Positions 29,407-38,547 of a stretch of 64,000 nucleotides of DNA are shown piece after piece. Origin of the DNA: RBG-13-68-16 sp050018455 (GTDB lineage Bacteria > Acidobacteriota > Thermoanaerobaculia > Thermoanaerobaculales > Thermoanaerobaculaceae); contig JBEKAA010000017.1 in the NCBI GenBank assembly GCA_050018455.1, forward strand, positions 19,122 to 83,121, in the 5' to 3' direction. Position numbers and translations under genes: made by a program. The notes beneath the pieces were generated by a model. It did no database searches. It saw only the letters and a program-made list of their open reading frames with translations, and had not been told where the DNA came from. Position 1 is the stretch's first letter; every line of letters begins with the position of its first letter.

Positions 29407-31485
29407 ATGGCGGGCAGGATCGGCGTGATCGTGGCACTGCTGAGCGTGGTGCTCCCGTGGGCGGCGGCCGCCGGCGACGAGGACCCGTTCCTCTGGCTCG
29501 AGGACGTGCAGGGCGAGAAGGCGCTCGCCTGGGTCAAGGAGCACAACGTGCGCACCACCAAGGTGCTGGAGGCGGTGCCCGAGTTCGCTCCCACCCAGAA
29601 GCGCACGCTCGAGATCCTCGACTCCAAGGACAAGATCCCATTCCCCGAACTGCTCGGCACCACGGTCTACAATTTCTGGCGGGACGACGCGCACGAGCGC
29701 GGGATCTGGCGCCGCACGACGCTCGCTTCCTACCGCACCACGTCGCCCGCGTGGGAAACGGTGCTCGACGTGGACGCCCTCGCGAAGGCGGACGGCGTCG
29801 CCTGGGTGTTTCACGGCGCGCAGTGCCTGGCGCCCGACTACCGGCGGTGCATGATCTCTCTCTCGCGCGGCGGGTCCGACGCCTCGGTCGAGCGCGAGTT
29901 CGACACGGTCGCCAAGCAGTTCGTCGCGGGAGGCTTCTCGCTGCCCGAGGCGAAGTCGCAGGTCTCCTGGCGCGACGAGAACACGCTCTGGGTCGGCACC
30001 GACTTCGGCCCCGGCTCGCTCACCGCCTCGGGGTACCCGCGCATCGTCAAGCTCTGGAAGCGCGGCACCCCGCTCGCCGAGGCGCAGACCGTGTTCGAGG
30101 GGAAGGCTGACGATGTCGCTTCGGTGGGAAGAACCGAGATTCTTGCCGACGGCCGCTACGACGTGGTCACCCGCGAACCCGCGTTCTTCCGGCAGGAGAC
30201 GTTCCTTCTGCTCGGCAGCCGCCTCGTCAAGCTCGATGTGCCCGACGATGCGCAGCCGGAGGCGTTCTTCCGGGATCGGTTCTTGTTCTCGCTGCGCTCC
30301 GACTGGGCCGTCGGCGGTGCGAGCTACCGCGCAGGCTCGCTCCTGGCGATCCCTCTCGACGAGTTGTTGCGCGGCGGCCGCCGGATCGACGTGCTCTTCG
30401 AGCCGAGCGAGCGGGTGTCGCTGGCCGGCGTCACGCGCACGCGCGACCGTTTGCTGGTGATGATCCTCGACCACGTCCACAGTCGTCTGTCCTCGGTCAC
30501 GCTCGAGGACGGCGCCTGGAAGCAGGCCGAGGTCGCACTGCCCGGTATAGGCACCGCTGGCCCTGCGGCCTCGAGCGACGAGGCGGACACGTTCTTCTTC
30601 TCCTACCAGGACTTCCTCACCCCAGCCTCGCTGTGGCTCGACGAAGGCGGGGGGCGGCCGGAGCGGGTGAAGACGATGCCGGCGTTCTTCGACGCGACCG
30701 GCTTGAAGGTCGAGCAGCTCGAGGCGACCTCCAAGGACGGGACCAAGATCCCCTACTTCGTCGTCACGCCCAGGGGGTTCAAGGCCGACGGCGCGGCGCC
30801 GACGCTGCTCTACGGGTACGGCGGGTTCGAGGTGCCCGAGGTGCCGAGGTACTCCGGCGTCGTCGGGTCGGCGTGGCTCGCGCGGGGCGCCGTCTACGTC
30901 CTCGCGAACATCCGCGGCGGCGGCGAGTTCGGGCCCGCGTGGCACAAGGCGGCGCTGAAGGCCAACCACATGCGGAACTTCGAGGACTTCGCCGCCGTGG
31001 CCGAGGACGTGATCGCGCGCAGAATCACCTCGCCCCGCCACCTCGGGATCATGGGCGGCTCGCAGGGGGGGCTGCTCGTCGGCGGGACGTTCACCCTGCG
31101 GCCCGAGCTGTTCCACGCGGTGGTGGCGCAGGTGCCGCTGGCCGACATGCGGCGCTTCAACCACTTGCTCGCCGGGGCGAGCTGGACGGCGGAGTACGGC
31201 GACCCGGACAAGCCCGAAGACTGGGCCACCATCAGGACCTGGTCCCCGTACGAGCTTCTGCGCAAGGACGCCGCGTACCCGACGCCGTTCTTCTGGACCA
31301 ACACGCGCGACGACCGCGTCCACCCCGCGCACGCCCGCAAGATGGTCGCCAAGCTGGAGGCGCTCGGGCACCCGGTCTATTACTTCGAGAACACCGAGGG
31401 CGGCCACGGCACCGGCGCCGTCAACAAGCAGACCGCCTACGTCACCGGCCTCGAGTACGCGTACCTCTGGACGATGCTGCGCTGA
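29407..31485 (+). CDS. Prolyl oligopeptidase-family serine peptidase (S9A), exported
   Basis: A 692-residue protein with a signal peptide (about residues 1-21), a seven-bladed propeller (about 90-400) and a C-terminal alpha/beta-hydrolase domain. Catalytic triad: Ser in GGSQGG (about S552), Asp in NTRDDRVHP (about 636) and His in EGGHGTG (about 666). It cleaves short peptides after proline; the propeller keeps out folded proteins. The length is typical of the family. It is one of several secreted peptidases in the window. Confidence 0.93.
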   Translation: MAGRIGVIVALLSVVLPWAAAAGDEDPFLWLEDVQGEKALAWVKEHNVRTTKVLEAVPEFAPTQKRTLEILDSKDKIPFPELLGTTVYNFWRDDAHERGIWRRTTLASYRTTSPAWETVLDVDALAKADGVAWVFHGAQCLAPDYRRCMISLSRGGSDASVEREFDTVAKQFVAGGFSLPEAKSQVSWRDENTLWVGTDFGPGSLTASGYPRIVKLWKRGTPLAEAQTVFEGKADDVASVGRTEILADGRYDVVTREPAFFRQETFLLLGSRLVKLDVPDDAQPEAFFRDRFLFSLRSDWAVGGASYRAGSLLAIPLDELLRGGRRIDVLFEPSERVSLAGVTRTRDRLLVMILDHVHSRLSSVTLEDGAWKQAEVALPGIGTAGPAASSDEADTFFFSYQDFLTPASLWLDEGGGRPERVKTMPAFFDATGLKVEQLEATSKDGTKIPYFVVTPRGFKADGAAPTLLYGYGGFEVPEVPRYSGVVGSAWLARGAVYVLANIRGGGEFGPAWHKAALKANHMRNFEDFAAVAEDVIARRITSPRHLGIMGGSQGGLLVGGTFTLRPELFHAVVAQVPLADMRRFNHLLAGASWTAEYGDPDKPEDWATIRTWSPYELLRKDAAYPTPFFWTNTRDDRVHPAHARKMVAKLEALGHPVYYFENTEGGHGTGAVNKQTAYVTGLEYAYLWTMLR

Positions 31486-31599
31486 TCGCCGGCCGCGTAG
31501 CTGCGAGGTCGTTGTAGGCGCGGCCCAGTCCGCGCCAGCGCTGGCACCCTAGGTCCTCGTCGGCCGCGGCGTTGGCCCAGGCGGTCCGCAGCAGGGCTC

Positions 31600-31745
31600 C
31601 GCTACCGGTGCATGGCGACCGTGGTCGGGTCGTTCGTGAGGTCGTCGAACACCGACGCGAAGGCAAGCACGCCCGAACCCGTCTGCGCCCTGATCTTCGC
31701 GTAGGCGCGGTCACCGAGAACGTTGCGGTCCCCCCGCCCTCAATG
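31600..31745 (-). pseudogene. Decayed C-terminal part of a surface/secreted protein
   Basis: On the minus strand the frame reads GDRAYAKIRAQTGSGVLAF, then ASVFDDLTNDPTTVAM and a stop soon after. It matches the fragment at 8092. An Ig-like-sounding stretch (PPVTEQPQSQSIEGGGTATF) lies just upstream at 31720-31790 in another frame, as if one large extracellular protein has broken down here. Confidence 0.5.
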
Positions 31746-31837
31746 CTCTGGCTCTGCGGCTGTTCGGTGACCGGGGGTGCCGCACCACAATTTTCGATGA
31801 AGACCCGCGCTGCCCCGGGACCGGAGTCAGCGACCCT

Positions 31838-31978
31838 CGGCAGAGCCGGGGGCTTATACCAATTTGCCATCGAACATGTCATTCCGAGGAGCGGAGCGAC
31901 GAGGAATCTGGGTGGGGGAAAGCCTGGATCTACCAGCCCCCTCCCAGATCCCTCGCGGAGCCCGCCCTGAGCGAAGGA
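31838..31978. repeat. Dispersed repeat with TGTCATTCCGAG head and inverted arms
   Basis: 31838-31854 repeats 17 bp of the terminator at 19221-19237. 31877-31912 has the widely seen TGTCATTCCGAGGAGCG to GAGGAATCT repeat, and CGAGGAATCTGGG is echoed in reverse by CCCAGATCCCTCG about 40 bp on, giving a small foldback element. The remainder of the 31486-32195 gap has no intact gene. Confidence 0.55.
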
Positions 31979-32195
31979 TGGCGGTGTTGCCATCCGCCGA
32001 GATCGCCACCCAGGCGCCCTGCGCGGCACCCCCGACGGCACCTGTGCCGACCAGCTTGCTGCCCTGCTAGGTAAACTGAAATTGCGCCGCCGCTGCATGC
32101 GCAAGGAACAGCATCCCGGAGACAGCACATGTCTTCCGTGTCATTGTCTGCTCCTCTCGCCGCGCACCAGTCCGCTAGCTGGTCCAACCGTTCGA

Positions 32196-32630
32196 TCAAT
32201 GCGCGTGGCGCACCATCTCGAGCAGCGCCCACCCGATAAACGAGGTCTGCGCGCCGGCGGCGACCTTCTCCTGCCAGCTGAGCTGGTCCCACTTCGAGCT
32301 CCACGGCCCGAGCACCAGCGACTGGTCGGTGGCATCGAAGTGAAACCTGAATGGGAGCGGGGCCGTCTGGAATGGGACGACGTTCCCGGCCGGGCCGGGG
32401 TTGCGGGCCGCCCACTGCTCGCGCGATATGCCCAGCTCGAGGCGGCTCATCGGCGAGTCCGACAGAGCCAAGCGCAACTCGCGTGCCGGTTCGTATCCCG
32501 GTTGGTATAGCGGCTTCAGGTCGAGCTTGAACGCGCGCGGACTCGGCGCCTGCGCGGCCGGCTGCTCCTGGCCGGCGGCGAACACCGCGCCGGCCACTGC
32601 GACCACCAGGCAGAACGCTGTGATCTTCAT
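32196..32630 (-). CDS. Secreted protein, unknown function
   Basis: A 144-residue protein. Signal peptide with h-region TAFCLVVAVAGAVFAAG (cleavage near residue 22) and an Ala/Gln/Pro-rich start of the mature part. Then comes a compact domain with FHFDATDQSLVLGPWSSKWDQL and a C-terminal hydrophobic helix TSFIGWALLEMV. An AAAGGAGC site upstream supports the ATG at 32630. I recognise no family; export to the periplasm or beyond is the only call. Confidence 0.6.
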   Translation of the reverse strand: MKITAFCLVVAVAGAVFAAGQEQPAAQAPSPRAFKLDLKPLYQPGYEPARELRLALSDSPMSRLELGISREQWAARNPGPAGNVVPFQTAPLPFRFHFDATDQSLVLGPWSSKWDQLSWQEKVAAGAQTSFIGWALLEMVRHAH

Positions 32631-32859
32631 TGCCGTCGTGCTCCTTTCCGGGAACCAGCATCGGTTCAGAGGAGCGGCAACACATGACGAAGCGGCAACG
32701 GCGCGGTGACGGACCGACAACGGCGCCGTGATGGCTGGCCGGCGAGGCAGCACGTAGGTCGTGTCGGTCACGAAGCCTCCGCTGCCGAAGAGGTCGATGT
32801 GCACGTCGGCCGTCGCCGTGCCGGTGTCGAGCAGGCCGCGGACGGCGTGCCTTTCGGCG

Positions 32860-33432
32860 CTAATCCTCCTCGTCGTCCTCGATGGGCGGCAGCGCGTACA
32901 GCAGCAACCTGCCGTCGAACGGCACGATCACGAGGCGGTCGTGCGCCTCGATCACGTCCTCGGCGGGCCAAGACTCGCCCTTGGCGTCGAAGGAGCGGAA
33001 CTCCCACGGTGTGTCCACCTCGCTGGGCGCAAGCCACTCCGGGATCACGAGGGACGGCCGCTCGTCCTGCTCCGCGACCTTGCGGAACTCGATATCGGGG
33101 ACCGGCCTGGTCTCGATGAGCATCGCCTCGCTCGCCTCGGTGGCCGCGGCCTCGACCTGCTCGGAGACGATGTCCTGCACCGCGTCGCGCGCAGGCTCCA
33201 GGAACTCCTTGGGCCCGGCGAGTTCCGCGTAGACGCCAAGGCGGTACTTGCCCTTCTCCAGGCTCTCGACCGACGCGAGCCAGACCTCGACGGCCTTGGC
33301 GGGGTCGTCCTCCGGCTCGAGAGTGATGCTCTGACCGTACAGCCTGTCCCGCGTCGTCAGCGCCGCAAGCAACTGCTCGGCGGTGGCGGCCGGCAGCTCC
33401 AGCTCCCATTCGTGTTCAAGCTTCGAGGTCAT
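32860..33432 (-). CDS. Acidic protein of unknown function
   Basis: A 190-residue soluble protein. It opens MTSKLEHEWELELPAATAEQ, continues with a domain whose EVWLASVESLEKGKYRLGVYAEL strand-helix order suggests an alpha/beta fold, and ends in an acidic tail PPIEDDEED. No signal peptide or membrane helix. GGAGGCGG just upstream favours the ATG at 33432 over longer frames. It is not part of the arginine operon, which ends 334 bp away beyond a heptamer array. Confidence 0.55.
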   Translation of the reverse strand: MTSKLEHEWELELPAATAEQLLAALTTRDRLYGQSITLEPEDDPAKAVEVWLASVESLEKGKYRLGVYAELAGPKEFLEPARDAVQDIVSEQVEAAATEASEAMLIETRPVPDIEFRKVAEQDERPSLVIPEWLAPSEVDTPWEFRSFDAKGESWPAEDVIEAHDRLVIVPFDGRLLLYALPPIEDDEED

Positions 33433-33615
33433 CGTCCGCCTCCTCGCCGCATTGGCGCCGCGGCGCGCGCAGGGTACACCGGTTGGGCCGTTCGTGGAAG
33501 ATGACAGGCATCCCCCACCCGGCCACCCAGCGTATAGCTCTCTCCCCACCCACCCTCCCAGCCGACAGCGCACAGCTCCCCCTCCCACCCAAGAAAGACC
33601 ACACCTGGGAGGGAC

Positions 33616-33755
33616 GCTGTTGGCTGTTGGCTGTTGGCTGTTGGCTGTTGGCTGTTGGCTGTTGGCTGTCGGCTGTCGGCTGTCGGCTGTCGGCTGTCGG
33701 CTGTGAGCTTCTGGCTGTCAACTGTCAACTGTCAACTGTCAACTGTGAACTGTCT
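33616..33755. repeat. Heptamer array A
   Basis: Twenty consecutive 7-bp units without a gap: seven GCTGTTG, five GCTGTCG, then GCTGTGA, GCTTCTG, GCTGTCA, three ACTGTCA and closing variants. The order suggests stepwise slippage plus point mutation. It lies 10 bp past the carB stop, so it is transcribed as the operon's 3' end. Positions 33433-33615 hold nothing else. Confidence 0.9.
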
Positions 33756-33765
33756 CTGCGAGCTG

Positions 33766-36700
33766 TCAGCCGGCCGAGCGGGCGCCGCTCGTGGCCGCCC
33801 AGCTCTGGAGGGAGCGGGGCGCTGGCGTGCCGCGCCGAAAAGCGGCGATCGCTTCCGCAGCCGCGAACGCTCCGGCCACCGTCGCCACGTACGGGATGCG
33901 GTGCTCGAGCGCCCCACGACGGATGGCGACGCCGTCACGGTGGGCTCGCGAGCCGGTGGCGGTGTTGATCACCATCTGGATCTCGCCGTTGACCATCAGG
34001 TCCACCGCGTGCGGCCTCCCCTCGGAGACCTTGAATACGTCCCTTGCCGAGATTCCGTCGCGAGCGAGCGCGGCGGCGGTCCCCTGCGTTGCCACCAGCG
34101 CGAACCCCAGCTCCTCCAGCCTTGCCGCAAGAGAGGTCGCACGAGGCTTGTCGGCGTCCGCCACCGAGAGGAACACCGCGCCGGAGAGCGGCAGCGCGAG
34201 GCCCGCCCCGAGCGCCGCCTTCGCGTACGCCTCGCCGAAGCTCTCCGCCATCCCCATCACCTCGCCGGTCGAGCGCATCTCCGGCCCGAGCAGCGGGTCC
34301 ACGCCGGGAAAGCGGTCGAACGGGAAAACCGGCATCTTCACTGCCACGCCCATGGGGACCCCGTCGGAGACCCCCAGGTCGCTCAGGCGCGCGCCGCACG
34401 CGACCCGGGCCGCGAGCGAGGCCCACGCGACTCCCGTGGCCTTCGAGATGAACGGCACGGTCCGCGAGGCACGGGGGTTGGCCTCCAGGACGTAGACGAG
34501 GCCGTCCCGCACCGCGAGCTGCAGGTTCAAGAGACCGACCACGCCCAGCTCGCGCGCCAGAAGCCTCACGATCCGCCGCACCTCGGCGGTGATCTCCAAC
34601 GGCAGCGAGACGCTCGGGAACACGCACGAGGAGTCGCCGGAGTGGATCCCCGCCTCCTCGATGTGTTCGAGCACGCCGCAGATCACGACGGTGCGTCCGT
34701 CGGAGAGCGCGTCTACGTCGATCTCGACCGCGCGCTCGAGGAAACGGTCGATGAGCACCGGGTGCTCGGGTGTGGCGACGACCTCTCGCTTCCAGTACGC
34801 GGTCAGCTCGGCCTCGCGGTACACCGCCTGCATTCCGCGTCCCCCCAGCACGTAGGAAGGGCGCACCAGCACCGGGTAGCCGAGCCGCGCGGCGGCCTTC
34901 TTCGCGTCGGCGAGCGCGATCACCGCCTCCCCTTGCGGTTGGCGCAAGCCAAGCTTGTCGATCAAGGCCGAGAAGAGCTCGCGATCCTCCGCCAGGTCGA
35001 TCGCATCCGGTGCCGTACCCAGGATCTTCACGCCCGCGGCGGCAAGACCCCGGGCAAGCTTGAGCGGCGTCTGGCCGCCGAACTGCGCCACCGCGCCCTC
35101 GGCTTCCTCGCGAGCGCAGACGTCGAGGACTTCCTCGTGGGTGAGCGGCTCGAAGTAGAGGCGGTCCGCGGCGTCCCAGTCGGTCGAGACGGTCTCGGGA
35201 TTGCAGTTGATCATGACGGCCTCGCGCCCCTGCGCGCGAAGCCCCGCGATCGCCTGGACGCAGCAGGCGTCGAACTCGATCCCCTGGCCGATCCGGACAG
35301 GCCCGGAGCCGAGGATCACGACGGCGGGCTTCTCGCGCCGGGGGACCTCGTCGAGGGTTCCGAACCCGCCGTACAGGTACGGGGTGGCGGCGGCGAACTC
35401 CCCCGCGCAGGTGTCCACCTTGCGGTAACGGCGGACGACTCCGGCCCTGCGGCGGCGCTCGCGCACCTTCGCTTCCGGTTTGCGCAGCAGATGCGCGAGA
35501 TCGGCGTCGCCGAACCCGAGGCGCTTTGCCGCCGCCAGCGACTCGCCGCCGCCCGCACACCGTTCCGCGATCACTTCTTCCGCCACCACGAGGCCTGCGA
35601 TCCTGCGGATGAACCACGCGTCCCACCGCGACAGCTCGCTCACCCGCCCGATCATCCAACCGCGGCGCAACGCTTCCGCGACCGCCCACAGCCGGTCGGG
35701 GTTGGCGACACGGATGCGCGAGGCGAGCGCCTCCTCGTCGAGCGACGCGACCGTCGGGGGCGCCCCGAGGCCCGAGCGCCCCAGCTCGAGCGAGCGCACC
35801 GCCTTCAGAAGCGCCTCGTCGAACGTCCCCCCGATCGCCATCACCTCCCCCACCGACTTCATCGAGGTGCCGAGGGTGTCCTCTGCGCCGGGGAACTTCT
35901 CGAACGCGAAGCGCGGGATCTTGACCACCACGTAGTCGAGCGCCGGCTCGAACGACGCCGGCGTGGAGCCGGTGATCGCGTTCGTGATCTCGTCGAGGCG
36001 GTAGCCGAGCGCGAGCTTGGCGGCGATGCGCGCGATCGGGAATCCGGTGGCCTTGGAGGCCAGCGCCGAGGAGCGCGACACGCGGGGGTTCATCTCGATC
36101 ACCGCCCACTCGCCGGTTTCCGGGTGGACGGCGAACTGGACGTTGGCGCCGCCGGTCTCCACGCCAACGGTCTTGAGGCAGGTGGCCGCCGCGTCGCGCA
36201 GCACCTGGTACTCCTTGTCCGTCAGGGTGAGGGCGGGCGCGACGGTGATCGAGTCGCCGGTATGCACGCCCATCGCGTCCACGTTCTCGATGGAGCAAAC
36301 GACGACAACGGTGTCGGCGACGTCGCGCATCACCTCCAGCTCGAACTCCTTCCACCCCTCTACCGAACGCTCGACGAGCACCTCACCGACCGGGCTCGCG
36401 GCCAGGGCGCCCTTGATGGCCCGGGCGAACTCCTCGCGGTTGTAGACCATCGCCGCCCCGGTGCCCCCGAGGGTGAACGAGGGGCGAAGGATGGCCGGGA
36501 AGCCCACCGTCTCGGCGGCCTCCTCGGCACGGGCGAGCGACGCCACCGTGACCGACGGCAGCACCGGCAGGCCGGCTCGCCGCATCGCCTCCCGGAAACG
36601 CTCCCGGTCCTCCGCGGTGCGGATCGCCTCCACCGTCGCGCCGAGCAACCTGATACCGAGCCGTTCGAGGGTGCCGGAGGAGGCGAGCTCCACCGCCACG

Positions 36701-36990
36701 TTGAGCGCCGTCTGGCCGCCCAGCGTCGGGAGGAGCGCGTCGCAACGCTCCCGCTCGAGGATCGCGGTCACCACCTCTTCCGTGATCGGCTCGATGTACG
36801 TCGCGTCGGCGCGCTCGGGGTCGGTCATGATCGTCGCGGGGTTGGAGTTGACCAGCACGACCCGAAGGCCCTCCTCGCGAAGGGCCTGGACACCCTGGAC
36901 GCCGGAATAATCGAACTCGCACGCCTGCCCGATCCGGATCGGGCCGGCCCCGAGGATGCACACCGTGCGCACGTCATCCCGGCGCGGCAT
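33766..36990 (-). CDS. carB: Carbamoyl-phosphate synthase large subunit
   Basis: A 1074-residue protein making carbamoyl phosphate from bicarbonate, ammonia (from the small subunit) and two ATP. Both ATP-grasp halves are present: the first opens with ILGAGPIRIGQACEFDYSG, the second with ILGSGPVRIGQGIEFD. The C-terminal MGS-like allosteric domain follows. The longer in-frame start runs through repeat sequence, so the ATG at 36990 is preferred (GGAAGG upstream). Its product feeds the acyl-ornithine carbamoyltransferase of the same operon and pyrimidine synthesis. Confidence 0.97.
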   Translation of the reverse strand: MPRRDDVRTVCILGAGPIRIGQACEFDYSGVQGVQALREEGLRVVLVNSNPATIMTDPERADATYIEPITEEVVTAILERERCDALLPTLGGQTALNVAVELASSGTLERLGIRLLGATVEAIRTAEDRERFREAMRRAGLPVLPSVTVASLARAEEAAETVGFPAILRPSFTLGGTGAAMVYNREEFARAIKGALAASPVGEVLVERSVEGWKEFELEVMRDVADTVVVVCSIENVDAMGVHTGDSITVAPALTLTDKEYQVLRDAAATCLKTVGVETGGANVQFAVHPETGEWAVIEMNPRVSRSSALASKATGFPIARIAAKLALGYRLDEITNAITGSTPASFEPALDYVVVKIPRFAFEKFPGAEDTLGTSMKSVGEVMAIGGTFDEALLKAVRSLELGRSGLGAPPTVASLDEEALASRIRVANPDRLWAVAEALRRGWMIGRVSELSRWDAWFIRRIAGLVVAEEVIAERCAGGGESLAAAKRLGFGDADLAHLLRKPEAKVRERRRRAGVVRRYRKVDTCAGEFAAATPYLYGGFGTLDEVPRREKPAVVILGSGPVRIGQGIEFDACCVQAIAGLRAQGREAVMINCNPETVSTDWDAADRLYFEPLTHEEVLDVCAREEAEGAVAQFGGQTPLKLARGLAAAGVKILGTAPDAIDLAEDRELFSALIDKLGLRQPQGEAVIALADAKKAAARLGYPVLVRPSYVLGGRGMQAVYREAELTAYWKREVVATPEHPVLIDRFLERAVEIDVDALSDGRTVVICGVLEHIEEAGIHSGDSSCVFPSVSLPLEITAEVRRIVRLLARELGVVGLLNLQLAVRDGLVYVLEANPRASRTVPFISKATGVAWASLAARVACGARLSDLGVSDGVPMGVAVKMPVFPFDRFPGVDPLLGPEMRSTGEVMGMAESFGEAYAKAALGAGLALPLSGAVFLSVADADKPRATSLAARLEELGFALVATQGTAAALARDGISARDVFKVSEGRPHAVDLMVNGEIQMVINTATGSRAHRDGVAIRRGALEHRIPYVATVAGAFAAAEAIAAFRRGTPAPRSLQSWAATSGARSAG

Positions 36991-37006
36991 CAGGCGAACC
37001 TTCCGA

Positions 37007-37123
37007 GTTGACAGTTCACAGTTGACAGTCGACAGTCCCCCCACCCGCCCGAAGAGCGGTACGACGCTGCTTCCGATCCGATTTCTCCACTGTCAACTGT
37101 CAACTGTGGACTGTTAACTGTTG
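37007..37123. repeat. Heptamer element B, inverted arms
   Basis: The left arm has four GTTGACA-type heptamers (37007-37034), the right arm five ACTGTCA-type heptamers (37089-37123), and a unique loop of about 54 bp lies between them. The arms are reverse complements, so the RNA can fold into a long hairpin between carA and carB. Confidence 0.85.
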
Positions 37124-37147
37124 CTCCCAGACCGACGCGCGCCCCGA

Positions 37148-38332
37148 TCATCGCGCCCCCCGACACCGCTCCAGGAAGCGGGCGAAGACACCGAGGGCGT
37201 CGTGCGGTCCCGGTCCGGCCTCCGGATGGAACTGAATCCCCTCGGCGCGCACGTCCTCCGCAACGATCCCCTCGACGGAGCCGTCGGTGAGGTTGACCAT
37301 CGAAACCCGCGCGGTCGCCGGTAGCGACGCGGGGTCAACGGCGTAGTTGTGGTTCTGCGAGGTGATCCACACCCCGCCGCTCGCTTCGTCGCGCACGGGA
37401 TGGTTGCCCCCGTGGTGCCCGAACGGCAGCTTGTACGTCCGGCCGCCGAGGGCCCGCGCCAGCAACTGGTGGCCGAGGCAGATCCCGAGTATCGGCACAG
37501 TGCCCAGCAGCGCCGCCATCGTCTCGGGAACGCGGGCCACGGCGCCCGGGTCCCCGGGACCGTTGGACACGACGACTCCCGCGGGCCTGAGCGACAGCAC
37601 GTCGCCCGGCCTCGTGTCCGGCGGCACGACGGTCACCTCGGCCCCGCCGCCGACCAACTGCCGCAGGATCGACGCCTTCACGCCGCAGTCGAGGACGACG
37701 ACGCAGGGTCCGGGGTCCGTGGTCCGGGGTCCGAGACCGCGCCCGTTCGCGTACGAGCCGTTGCCCGGTGGTCGCCACGGTCCCTCGTGCCAGGCGGTTG
37801 CCTCGGCGCAGGCCACGTCCCGGGTGAGATCGCACCCGTCGGTGCCGTGTGCCTGGGCGAGCAGCGCCGCCAGCCTCTCCGCTCCGGGGTCGGGACCGCA
37901 GACCAGGACGCCAGGCAGCGCCCCTGCGGAGCGCAGGTGCAGGACGAGCGCCCGGGTGTCGAACCCCCACGCCACCGGGACGCCTCGCGACGCCAGGCTC
38001 TCGACGAGCCCGGCGCTCGAGCGCCAGTTCGAGGGGGCGAGCGACAGGTCGGGCACGATGAGCCCTTCGGCCCAGACTTGCGCCGACTCGCGGTCGTCGT
38101 CGTTGACCCCGACGTTGCCCACGTGGGGCGCCGTCAGCACCAGGATCTGGCCTCGGTAGCTGGGGTCGGTGAGCATCTCCTGGTAGCCGAACATCGAGGT
38201 GTTGAAAACCACCTCGCCCGAGGCCACGGTATCCCCAGCCGCGGCGTACCCTGAGAACACCGTGCCGTCCGCCAAGCCCAGGCGCGCGGGGCGCGGCCTG
38301 GCCAGAAGCGCCGGGAGTAGCGAGCTGTCCAT
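37148..38332 (-). CDS. carA: Carbamoyl-phosphate synthase small subunit
   Basis: A 394-residue glutaminase subunit that delivers ammonia to CarB. The N-terminal CPSase domain carries FNTSMFGYQEMLTDPSYRGQ. The class I amidotransferase domain has nucleophile Cys in GICLGHQLL and the HxE pair in IQFHPEAGPG. The longer frame upstream is not supported; the ATG at 38332 begins the conserved region. It lies 157 bp upstream of carB, across heptamer element B. Confidence 0.97.
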   Translation of the reverse strand: MDSSLLPALLARPRPARLGLADGTVFSGYAAAGDTVASGEVVFNTSMFGYQEMLTDPSYRGQILVLTAPHVGNVGVNDDDRESAQVWAEGLIVPDLSLAPSNWRSSAGLVESLASRGVPVAWGFDTRALVLHLRSAGALPGVLVCGPDPGAERLAALLAQAHGTDGCDLTRDVACAEATAWHEGPWRPPGNGSYANGRGLGPRTTDPGPCVVVLDCGVKASILRQLVGGGAEVTVVPPDTRPGDVLSLRPAGVVVSNGPGDPGAVARVPETMAALLGTVPILGICLGHQLLARALGGRTYKLPFGHHGGNHPVRDEASGGVWITSQNHNYAVDPASLPATARVSMVNLTDGSVEGIVAEDVRAEGIQFHPEAGPGPHDALGVFARFLERCRGAR

Positions 38333-38547
38333 TGAGGCGCGAGGGTACCCGATCCGCGGCGCGGCCACAATCGCCGCGGCTGCACTCGGACGGGGCCGCC
38401 CTGCCGTGGCCTGCTGCGCGTATGGGCTCTTCCTGCGGGTTCCATTCCCCCTCGCGCGGCTGCGCGAAGACCCTGACGGCGATTCGACGACATCGCCGAA
38501 CCCCCGGCGGGCCACCGGAAACCCTCGAACGGAATACTCCGCCACCC

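Noticed and set aside
29035..31407. Minus-strand 790-codon frame
   Set aside because: Antisense to the prolyl oligopeptidase, which has an intact catalytic triad.
33616..33755. CRISPR-like array
   Set aside because: The repeats are contiguous 7-bp words with no spacers and no cas genes nearby.
33634..37011. Open frame of 1125 codons on the plus strand
   Set aside because: It lies wholly antisense to carB and begins inside a heptamer array; its protein is Arg/His/Asp-rich low-complexity with no family motif, as expected of a GC-rich antisense shadow.
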